This document shows positions 33,991-41,079 of a DNA stretch of 43,623 nt, piece by piece. The DNA lies in contig SZWC01001592.1 in NCBI GenBank assembly GCA_023375785.1, positions 129,564 to 173,186 of the forward strand. The letters are read 5' to 3'. Position 1 is the first letter of the stretch, and each line of letters begins with the position of its first letter. Under the pieces are notes generated by a model. That model ran no database searches. It was given only the letters and a program-made list of their open reading frames with translations, and was not told where the DNA came from. Source of the stretch: Penium margaritaceum. Its lineage: Eukaryota; Streptophyta; Zygnematophyceae; Desmidiales; Peniaceae. The position numbers were made by a program, and so were the translations under genes.

Positions 33991-34320
33991 AAGAGCTGAT
34001 TGGCAAGGTTGCTTGACTGGTAGATGGAGCAGAGTTTTGACCATGCGTCTGCGGCCAGGGTGCATCCTTGGATGTGCCCAAGTTGTGGTGGGCATAACGC
34101 GGACACAAGGAGCGCCAATGCCTTTTTGTTGCGCTTCTTGTATGCCTCTTTCACCTCAGCCGTTGCAGTCTCCGGCGGAGCAGTCTCATCACCTTTTACG
34201 AGCTCAAGCAGTCCCTTGTCGTCAAGGAAGACCTCAAACTGCCACCTCCAAAAGGCAAAGCCTGTCCCATCAAACTTAAGGACAGCGCGGCTGGTCTCTT
34301 GCTCGCTAGTTGCCATGTCT
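33991..34320 (-). pseudogene. Copia #3 gag fragment
   Basis: Starts at Met about 34314 ('MATSEQETSRAVLKFDGTGFAFWRWQFEVFLDDKGLLELVKGDE' region) and continues 'LALLVSALCPPQLGHIQGCTLAADAWSKLCSIYQSSNLANQL', then reaches the N at 33990. It is the same gag type as copia #1 (W.W.FE...L..KGL.ELVKG). Open throughout. Confidence 0.88.
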
Positions 34321-34369
34321 TGCTGTTGGGAGCGTGAAATCAAGCTGGCTTTGAACCCCTTCGAGGCGT

Positions 34370-34382
34370 GGACCCATAACCC
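34370..34382 (-). promoter_or_regulatory. Copia #3 primer site matching the tRNA-Met anticodon arm
   Basis: Plus strand GGACCCATAACCC lies 2 bp from the 5' LTR. Twelve of 13 bases equal the initiator tRNA-Met anticodon arm GGGCCCATAACCC (with CAU), and GCGTG just outside (34366-34370) also matches the tRNA. Drosophila copia is known to be primed by such an internal tRNA-Met fragment. Confidence 0.72.
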
Positions 34383-34384
34383 TT

Positions 34385-35399
34385 TGTTGGCCTGAGGGTG
34401 AGTGTGCACCCTGGAGGGTCCCTAGCAGTGGCTGGTTCACACCACCAACTGTTTTTGGAGAGATTGAAACTATGGAGGCAACTGGTTCCAAGGATGGCAA
34501 AATCTGGTCAAAGAGTGAGGCAATAGTTTTGTCCTCAATTGGATGGGAATTAACACTTGATCAAGGCTCACAAGCAGTGGCATTTTATAGCCACTGATCT
34601 AAGCTTTCCAGAACACCAAAGCATGCCAGATTTGGAGCTTCCTAGCAGATTCTATGGCTTCTAGAGTGCTCCTTGGTAGGCTGTCCTTTTCCCACCTAGG
34701 AAGGCATCCCTTCCCTCCTCTAGAAGCTTCTGCCCCTTCCTAGATTCCTCAGCTTGCTTCTAGTAGGAGGGAAGGTGTCCAGAAGACCAAGACACCTCTA
34801 GATGCCTTGTAGGACAAGTCACCCCTTCTAGAAGGTGTGCCACCTTCCTGGACCCTCACCTGGCCTNAACACTTGATCAAGGCTCACAAGCAGTGGCATT
34901 TTATAGCCACTGATCTAAGCTTTCCAGAACACCAAAGCATGCCAGATTTGGAGCTTCCTAGCAGATTCTATGGCTTCTAGAGTGCTCCTTGGTAGGCTGT
35001 CCTTTTCCCACCCAGGAAGGCATCCCTTCCCTCCTCTAGAAGCTTCTGCCCCTTCCTAGATTCCTCAGCTTGCTTCTAGTAGGAGGGAAGGTGTCCAGAA
35101 GACCAAGACACCTCTAGATGCCTTGTAGGACAAGTCACCTCTTCTAGAAGGTGTGCCACCTTCTTGGACCCTCACCTGGCCTTCTAGAAACTTAAAGAGG
35201 AACTCTAGAGGTTGAGCTACCTTCCTGGTATCTATTTTCCACCTCCCTTGAGGCAGGGCAGAATTTCATCTTGTGGGACTTGAACCTGGGCCCCTGCCTC
35301 TAGAGGTGGACACCATTAACCACTAAGCCACTAAGGCTTGTCTTTTTGGTGTTCCTTTTTGGAGTCACTCCTGCCATGGTGAGGAGCATCATTCCAACA
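34385..35399 (-). repeat. Copia #3 5' LTR with artefactual 315-bp duplication
   Basis: Same ends as the 3' LTR. It is 1015 bp because 34552-34866 is repeated at 34868-35182 across a single N at 34867. Subtracting the repeat and N gives 699 bp, exactly the length of the other LTR. Confidence 0.92.
35275..35338 (-). ncRNA. tRNA-like Pol III promoter segment in the other copia #3 LTR
   Basis: Second copy: A-box at 35319-35330 and B-box at 35276-35286, identical to the other LTR. Confidence 0.6.
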
Positions 35400-35860
35400 T
35401 CCCCCATGTGTAGGGAGTTGAACTCCCGCATCAAACGACTGGTCTCAATGTCGCTGGACAAGCGATGGGGACGATTAAGGACGTGCCACACGGTTGTAGG
35501 GTTTAGGGTGCCGCCAGTGGTAAAGTAGTTGAGAAAGGGCTCTAGGGTCTACGGCCGGTGCTCACAGTGGGGCCAAGTACGTCGGTCACTGCCTGCCGCT
35601 GGCGCAGAGTCTGTTGCTACACCAGGTAATGCGTGGCAGCAGACACAACGTGGGTGGTGTGCCTAGGAGAAAGAAACGGCAGAGGGGCACGGTGACAGTC
35701 TGTGAGGCCAGTGGCTGCAGTGCTGCAAGTTGTTACGTCAGGGCAGCGTGCTATTGCTGAATGGAAGTCAGGGGGCCAGAGGTGTTGGTGATGACGCTTG
35801 TGGGCTGCTACTATTGCTGCTATTGCTGTTGTTGCTGCTGTTACTGCTACTACCACTGTT
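35400..35860 (-). pseudogene. Copia #2 gag, N-terminal part
   Basis: A minus-strand reading, partly Ala/Thr-rich at its start, with TAG at two points ('HYLV' then TAG, 35614-35616; 'TGRRP' then TAG near 35550). It ends with 'SSDIETSRLMREFNSLHMG', matching the copia gag-polypeptide helical region (family: M..L...L..LKM). Copia #3 interrupts it at the TCCCC target, and the same gag motif continues on the far side (32467 downwards). Confidence 0.7.
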
Positions 35861-37195
35861 GTTGTTACTGTTGCTGCTGTTGCTGCTGCTACAACTGTTG
35901 TGGCTGTGGCTGTTGCTGCTGCTGCTGTTGTTGTTGCTACTGCTACTACTAGTACTACTGCTGCTACTTCTGCTACTACTGTTCCTGCTGCTACTACAGC
36001 TCTTGTAGCCGCTGCAAGAAAGGAGGGCTGGAGGTCACCCCAATAGAGGAGGACCCCTCCCCACTGGGGCTGTTAGCCATGGTGGGTTTTGGTGCCCCTT
36101 GTGTTTGCTTTACTTTTTCTCTACTACTGATGTCAGCAATGACGTCAGCTTAGGACGGCTGACGTTAGCAGTTGTCGCCGCGCTAACTACAGGGCTGCTG
36201 TTGTGGTAGTCTCTCCCTCCCTTTTTTTCACCATCTTTTTCTTGTTTTGTTTTTTTGTTGATGACGTCAGCAGTGACGTGAGCAGAGGAATGCTGACGTC
36301 CAAAGTGGTGGTTCTTAGGGCTGTTGCTATAGCTGCTACTGTTGCTACTGCTGCTACTGCGGTTGTTGTTGCTGTTGTTGCTGCCGCTACGGCTGCTGCT
36401 ACTACTATCGTTGCTACTACTGCTGTTGTGGCTATTGTTGCTACTGTAGCTGCTGCTACGGCTGCTGTTGCAACAGTAACTGCTATTGTTGTTGCTACGT
36501 GCTGCTACGGCTGTTGTGGCTGCTACAACAGCTATAGCAGCTGCTATAGAAGCTATAGCAGCTATTGCAGCCGCGGCAAAGGCACAGGTGGGATGGGGGA
36601 TTTTTTCTGTGTTTTATCATTTTTTCCTTTCACCTATCACAGCGAGCTTTGCTACTCGCTGTGGGCAGCGGGCTGCGGGCAGCGAGCTCGCTACTGGCTG
36701 CCAGTAGTCCGCTGCCCGCTGGGAGGAGTGGGCTCGCTACAAGCAGCTTGTCGCTCACAACGAGCTGCGGGCTGCGAGCAACAGCAATTGATGCAAGCTG
36801 CTACTGGCTGTAGCTCGCTACTGCTACTGTTGTAGCCAGTTGTTGCTGTTGCTTATTGTTGCGGCTGTTGTAGCCTGCTATTGCTATTGCTCGCTGTTGC
36901 AGCAACTGCACACTTCTGTAACAACTGTTCACTACGGTTGTTGCTCGCTGCTGCTGCTACTGCTGCTCGCTACTACTGTTGCTGCTTGCTACTACTACTT
37001 CTGCTCGCTACAGCTGCTGCTGTAACTGCAAGCTATTGCTGCTTGCTACTATTTGCTGCTATGGGCTGCTGTTGCTACGGGCCGCTACAAGCTGCTGTTG
37101 CTGTCGACTGTTGCTGCTGCATGCTGCTGCTGCCACTGCTTACTCCTATTGTCCACTTTTGCTGTTGTTGCAGGCTGTTGCTACTGTTTGCTGGT
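35797..37195. repeat. Degenerate triplet-repeat tract in the copia #2 leader
   Basis: About 200 bp (35797-36000) and about 880 bp (36310-37195) are dominated by interspersed CTG, TTG, CTA, CTC and GTT triplets (minus strand CAG/CAA/TAG/GAG). Between them lie repeated 'TGACGTCAG' blocks (36128-36295) and a GCTGCGGGCAGCGAGCTCGCTAC-type repeat (36650-36800). Long ORFs here (poly-Ala, poly-Leu, poly-Cys) are repeat translations. It lies between the primer site and gag. Confidence 0.85.
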
Positions 37196-37486
37196 GCTTC
37201 TCACTGCACCTGGGTGACATTGCCACATGCGTGGTCACCCACAGGTGTCAGACGTGGCTTGCCTCTCACCTCCTCGCGTCACGCGTTGGAGTCAGTGCTG
37301 CCGAAAAAAATTGGCAGCATTTCCCCCGGCCTGGTGGCTGTGGGAAAGAATCTGACGCGGTCACTTGGCTGGTCAATGTTGATGGAAACAATTCGGCAGC
37401 ATACCCCTTGCACTGGCACATATGGAGGTTCGCCGGCGTTGTCTGGCACGTGTACGCTAGTCTTCTACTGCTGCTGCTACGCTCTT

Positions 37487-37498
37487 GCTGTGATATCA
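37487..37498 (-). promoter_or_regulatory. Copia #2 primer-binding site (tRNA-Met 3' end, 2 mismatches)
   Basis: Directly beside the 5' LTR the minus strand reads TGATATCACAGC, against TGGTATCAGAGC expected for initiator tRNA-Met. The two differences are consistent with decay. Confidence 0.75.
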
Positions 37499-38348
37499 AG
37501 AAGGAAACGCTAGGCAGCAGGTTGGGACAACAGGGTTGTTGATGCAGCGTGCGGGCTTCCACGCTCGTTGCTTAAGTTTGCTGCCCCCTCAGTCTGCTGC
37601 TGTAGAGTCCAAGTCTGGAAGCTCTAAGTTTGTTACTCAGAAAAGGGCGCACCGGTGTTCACGTCAGAAAGCAGCTAAAAAGTGAAGGTAACTGATTAGG
37701 AATGAATGAGAAGCAATGGGAGACCCCTCCAAGTTCTAGCTCCCCCCCACTAGTGTAGAACTTGTTACTCAGCTAACTAGCCAATAAAAAATAAGTTCTA
37801 GACCTATTTTCTGGCAGGTAGGGTTTTCTCGGTGAGCCCTGCCAGATACCCGACAACCCAAAACTCGGGGGTCGACCGTTTTGCCTGAAAATTGGACCAT
37901 ACTAGAATACCAACTCTGCAAACGCAGTCGTGTGGTCAGAATCAGCTTGAAAAACAGCATCAAAGAGTTATGGCTACCCAAACCCAGGTAGTGCCTACGA
38001 CAGTCCACGATGCCAAACAGTGCCACGCAGCAAGAGACATGGACCCTATGCGGAGCATGATGCTGCAGACGCAATGGCACAGTCAGATTGAGCACTAGGA
38101 GCATGCAGACAGCATCTGTGATGGCAGTGATTGCCGGCGGCCCGACCGCCAAGGAGGCCTGGCGATGGAGCTGAGCATGTCGTTGGAGGGAGGAGGCTCC
38201 AGTGAACTGCAAATAGGTCTCAGCGTGTGTCGGCTCCACTAGAGGACACTCCAGCAACGTCGAGTGTCGTCGTCAGTCATCTGCACGCCAATGTACACAA
38301 TCAGGGAGGACACAAGAGAGCACAATGAGAGATGTGTGAAAACCAACA
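37499..38348 (-). repeat. Copia #2 5' LTR
   Basis: 850 bp, colinear with 26641-27493 with many substitutions. Confidence 0.88.
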
Positions 38349-38353
38349 AACAT

Positions 38354-39063
38354 GGGCATTGTTGTTACTTCGTTTTCGACTATGGACAGCGCTGATCTAT
38401 CGAGTGATACGATGGGTACCATCATATTTGGAACGTTGTCGGATATTTGGTGGGGGGGGGTGCGAGATGCGGTGATCGCTGTGATGGAAGAAAGGGGATT
38501 TCCCAAGTCCCGCTACCACTTTTCCCGGTAGGTGCTCGGGCAAGTAAGAAATAAAACCCAACCCCCCAAATGCAACTAGAGGGTTTTTCGGATATTGGGG
38601 GGGGGGGTTGCGAGATGCGATGCACGTGATGATAGAAGAAAGGAAACTTGCAGAGCCCCGTTGCCGTGGGGCTTGACAGGCGCTTGGGAAATAAAAAACA
38701 ACACCCAAACTCCCCAGTTCAACTAGGGCGTTTGCTCAGAGATCATGAATGCACCCTTGCGAACGCACAAGTTTTGGATTTCACACTTGCGAACTCCAAA
38801 ACTTGAGATAGAGTTACATCTGACATTGGCGAGGCTAGTGTCAGAGATTGCGCACTTCGTGCTCAAAGTCGGGAATGTACGACTTGGACTCAGTTGCCAT
38901 TTTACTTCGCTTGCACAATGAAAACCATGAGCATCGTTGTCGTTTCGTTATCAACTATGGACACCTCTAGTTAATTGTTTACAGCTATGGACATTGCCAT
39001 GTTTCTGTTTCCGACTATGGACACCGTTGATCTATCAACCCAAATGATGGGCATCGTTGTATT
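38354..39063. repeat. Foldback family right-hand units and arm
   Basis: After the copia #2 TSD come an arm segment (38354-38435), two G-rich core units (38440-38740), a spacer with 'CGCACAAGTTTTGGA' facing 'ACTTGCGAACTCCAAAACTTG', then the terminal arm (38890-39063) with three 'CTATGGACA' units. Confidence 0.75.
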
Positions 39064-39114
39064 TTGAACCCATCTGTAAGCGTGCCAGGACGTCGCGACA
39101 AAAAGGGGGGCAAG
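39064..39114 (+). promoter_or_regulatory. Gypsy pol end and polypurine tract
   Basis: After the end of composite B a short gypsy remnant leads to AAAAAGGGGGGCAAG (39100-39114) directly before the 3' LTR. Confidence 0.8.
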
Positions 39115-39632
39115 TGTTACGCACCAGACGTACAAGCGTTCCAAATTCTTCGATCGGGTAGTTTTCTAATACACAAATAGCTGACTGCGTGTTGAGACCC
39201 TGATTTAGGCTCCGACGATCGAGGGCAATTCGGCCAACTGCCCTCGCCCTTCGGCTTTCTTTTTTGCACGTTCTAACAACTTCGACCACTTTTGAGAATC
39301 ATTGTCAAAAGTGTCGCGATTTCGGTTGACTTCTTGACGTATCGAGATTTATAAAGATGCATCTCGCATCTTCACTGTTGATCTTTGAAGCCCCCCCTGA
39401 TTCCTCGGTGGAGATTTTCGATCCAACCACTCACAACACGACTCCACACGCGTCGCTCGACGATTGGTTGACGACCCAGACTACATATCGTTTGTAACTT
39501 GACACTTGTATGTATGTGTTCATTCGTACTGATACTTATTATCAAAGTATAGTGGCCACTAAATACAAAATTTTCAAGCATTTTTTTTGCAATTCATACA
39601 TATTCACCATCCATGTTGCGCTCGGCATAACA
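39115..39632 (+). repeat. Gypsy 3' LTR
   Basis: 518 bp, TGTTACGCACC...GGCATAACA, aligning with 12471-13012 and followed by the TSD CCAAC (39633-39637). Minus-strand ORFs here are not genes. Confidence 0.82.
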
Positions 39633-39637
39633 CCAAC
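39633..39637. repeat. 3' TSD of the gypsy element (CCAAC)
   Basis: Same five bases as 12466-12470. Confidence 0.8.
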
Positions 39638-39887
39638 GTGGTGAAAGAGAGTGGTTTGGGTGGAAGAGCGCATGGATAGAGGCCATTCAACATGTCCAAG
39701 CTAGGAGTCCAAGGGTTCACATTTGTAGTTTGCATGCATTGGGATGGATGTTCATGAATATCTGTCGGAACTTATATTTGAATAGTGCAGATGGTCATGT
39801 CAAATGTTTAATCTCGTTTTCTGAACAAATGAATGAATACTTAAAAGCCAAGTGATCGCGGTGAGAGGCACCCTTCTGCTGTGCAAT
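39638..39887. other. No recognisable feature
   Basis: Unique-looking AT-rich DNA between the gypsy element and the TRIM. No ORF or motif of note. Confidence 0.5.
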
Positions 39888-39892
39888 GGGTG

Positions 39893-40028
39893 TGTAGCGC
39901 GAGGTGTGCCACGTGGCTCGAACGTGGGTCCTGGCCTGTGGGCGATGGATGGGATGAGTTGAGGGTCGGAGACCCTCAACTACCGCGGTTTTGGCCCAGT
40001 GGGCTAAGCCTCCCATCTGTTTGTTACA
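39893..40028 (+). repeat. TRIM 5' terminal repeat
   Basis: 136 bp, paired with 40102-40237. It contains the palindromic block GTTGAGGGTCGGAGACCCTCAAC. Confidence 0.92.
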
Positions 40029-40030
40029 TT

Positions 40031-40048
40031 TGGTATCAGAGCGCCGGG
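40031..40048 (+). promoter_or_regulatory. TRIM primer-binding site (tRNA-Met)
   Basis: TGGTATCAGAGCGCCGGG starts 2 nt after the repeat. The first 12 bases are the exact complement of the initiator tRNA-Met 3' end, and the similarity seems to continue into the T-arm (GGTTCGATACC). Confidence 0.92.
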
Positions 40049-40088
40049 GTTCGATACCCATTGTGGACACCGAGGGCGTGTCCATTTC

Positions 40089-40101
40089 TGTGTGGGAGGA
40101 A
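40089..40101 (+). promoter_or_regulatory. TRIM polypurine tract
   Basis: CTGTGTGGGAGGAA-type purine-rich stretch ending at the second terminal repeat. Confidence 0.8.
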
Positions 40102-40237
40102 TGTAGCGCGAGGTGTGCCACGTGGCTCGAACGTGGGTCCTGGCCTGTGGGCGACGGATGGGATGAGTTGAGGGTCGGAGACCCTCAACTACCGCGGTTT
40201 TGGCCCAGTGGGCCAAGTTTCCCATCCGTTTGTTACA
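40102..40237 (+). repeat. TRIM 3' terminal repeat
   Basis: 136 bp, same ends as the 5' repeat. Confidence 0.92.
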
Positions 40238-40242
40238 GGGTG

Positions 40243-40585
40243 CTCCAAAAGGAGTATTAATGTTCTTGTAGCTAAAATGGTTTCGGCCTTCTTTTTTCGG
40301 CAGCCTTTTTTGACGGCCTTGTTCCTAGTGTTGTTGATTTTATCTTCCGAATAGATATCTAGAAATGGATAACGTTGAGACCAGTCTACGGGACCCAATC
40401 CCTTTGGCCTTCCAATCTCTTGCGTTGCCAGCCGATTTTGATGGGCGAGGGCAACCGACTGCTGACGAATCTTGTCAGACGAGTTCGGTACTACATGAAA
40501 AAAACCAGCGCCCTCGGCATGAAAGATAACGTCAGGAGCCTATCCGCTTAATTTTAAATTGCCGTTTTCCTCCTGCTGCGCTAGT
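40243..40585. other. No recognisable feature
   Basis: No motif found. It may belong to the 3' part of the reading at 40588-41079. Confidence 0.4.
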
Positions 40586-40587
40586 TT

Positions 40588-41079
40588 TCAAAGCAGGAGT
40601 GATTTCAAACTCGTCCGTCGATCATTTATACGTCTGCCTTCCTTTATCGTACGTACAAGAGTGCTGTAACTTAATTCTTCGGCATTCCGAGGTTCCAAAT
40701 ACTCGTGGATGTAAGTTTTAACTGCTTTGTTCATGTTGCCAATGAAAATCAGATTATTCTCGTTTCCAGCCCGGTCAGTTGCCGCCAGAAATCTTGACGC
40801 CGCGACCGGGGATCCTACAGTTGGGCTGTTGACGTCTTGAATGAGCTCGTTGTAGAAGTCCACTAGTTAGATGGGGTTCCCATGTTCGTTGTCAAGAGTG
40901 CAAAAAGTTACGGGCGGTAAATCAACTTCCTTGATTTGGACTTCAATGATAGCGTTAGCAACGCAGTGAAAACTCACTCGTCGAGCGCGACGAGGTTTCT
41001 TGACCACCGAGATAAAAAGTGGATGGTGTTTCAGCCAGGGCAGCGGAAACATTGTCGTCATCCATTGCAGATGGGACAA
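40588..41079 (-). pseudogene. Unrecognised reading interrupted by a TAA
   Basis: Two minus-strand ORFs in the same frame (41079-40867, 40863-40588) are separated by a TAA and two codons. The combined reading of about 160 residues has ordinary protein composition: a middle part with 'IEVQIKEVDLPPVTFCTLDNEHGNPI' and, after the stop, 'VDFYNELIQDVNSPTVGSPVAASRFLAA' and 'NLIFIGNMNKAVKTYIHEYLEPRNAEEL'. I do not recognise a family. It could be a decayed host exon or an unidentified mobile-element protein. An upstream 'MVCPICNG' reading near 41055-41100 might be a broken Cys-rich N-terminus in another frame. Confidence 0.45.

Larger units (their letters stand above)
32468..35399 (-). mobile_element. 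Ty1/copia retrotransposon #3, internally incomplete
   Basis: A minus-strand element inside copia #2 gag, flanked by the 5-bp TSD TCCCC (32463-32467 and 35400-35404). Two LTRs (32468-33166 and 34385-35399) enclose only about 1.2 kb: gag, a single N at 33990, then integrase, which runs straight to the polypurine tract. Protease, pre-integrase, RT and RNase H are absent. Part of the loss may be an assembly join at the N, and part (RT/RNase H) a true deletion. The LTRs are the most alike of any pair here (about a dozen differences in 699 bp), so it is the youngest insertion. Confidence 0.92.
26641..38348 (-). mobile_element. Ty1/copia retrotransposon #2, interrupted by copia #3
   Basis: A minus-strand copia bounded by LTRs of 853 and 850 bp and the 5-bp TSD AACAT (26636-26640 and 38349-38353). 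Removing it restores the foldback arm 'AAAACATGGGCA'. In coding order it has the 5' LTR, a tRNA-Met primer site, a long triplet-repeat leader, gag (interrupted by copia #3), protease, integrase, a Pro-rich repeat linker, RT, RNase H and the 3' LTR. It carries about 16 stops and at least two frameshifts, so it is inactive. The LTRs differ at well over a tenth of positions by eye, making it older than copia #1. Confidence 0.9.
25872..38435. mobile_element. Inner foldback copy inserted in a core unit of composite B
   Basis: Arm-type ends face each other: from 25890, 'TTCGGTTAATGGATCAACGGTGTCCATAG', and at the other end its inverted relative at 38380-38420. Outside are TTGTCCGAT (25863-25871) and TTGTCGGAT (38436-38444), a 9-bp near-perfect duplication. 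The unit 'GGGTTTGTCGGATATTGGGG' is cut between them. Copia #2 lies inside this copy. Confidence 0.6.
24381..39063. mobile_element. Foldback-type composite B (nested copies, with copia #2 and #3)
   Basis: It starts with the same arm minisatellite as element A ('GCGATGTCCGCGGTCGAAAAC' region, 24385-24600) and ends with the inverted arm (38890-39063: 'ACTATGGACACCGTTGATCTATCAACCCAAATGATGGGC' region). Gypsy DNA lies directly outside both ends. Inside are further arm-like ends at 25540-25600 and 25872-25960 and at 38380-38435, so at least two, probably three, copies sit within one another. C-rich core units lie at 24690-25290 and G-rich (inverted) units at 25740-26430 and 38440-38740. A clean outer TSD was not found. 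No protein is encoded apart from the copia elements. Confidence 0.65.
12471..39632 (+). mobile_element. Ty3/gypsy LTR retrotransposon, interrupted twice
   Basis: One plus-strand gypsy element spans this interval: 5' LTR, tRNA-Met primer site, gag, protease, RT, RNase H, integrase, polypurine tract and 3' LTR, flanked by the 5-bp TSD CCAAC. Its own DNA is only about 5.8 kb (12471-17442, 24164-24380 and 39064-39632). The rest is two later insertions of foldback-type elements carrying three nested copia elements. The domain order PR-RT-RH-INT places it in Ty3/gypsy. I saw no chromodomain. Stops of all three kinds and frameshifts throughout show it is old and inactive. Confidence 0.85.
39893..40237 (+). 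mobile_element. TRIM (terminal-repeat retrotransposon in miniature), 345 bp
   Basis: Two 136-bp direct terminal repeats (39893-40028, 40102-40237), each starting TGTAGCG and ending TTACA, flank a 73-bp interior. The interior has a tRNA-Met primer site two bases after the first repeat and a purine tract (GTGTGGGAGGAA) directly before the second. The 5-bp TSD GGGTG lies at 39888-39892 and 40238-40242. There is no coding capacity, so it would need proteins from another LTR element. The terminal repeats differ at about five positions, suggesting modest age. Confidence 0.93.

Noticed and set aside
35730..37562. Several long plus-strand ORFs rich in Leu, Cys or Ala
   Set aside because: Triplet-repeat translations within the copia #2 leader, antisense to the element.
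12471..39632. Giant (27 kb) retrotransposon carrying extra genes
   Set aside because: The length comes from nested insertions with their own TSDs. The gypsy element itself is about 5.8 kb.
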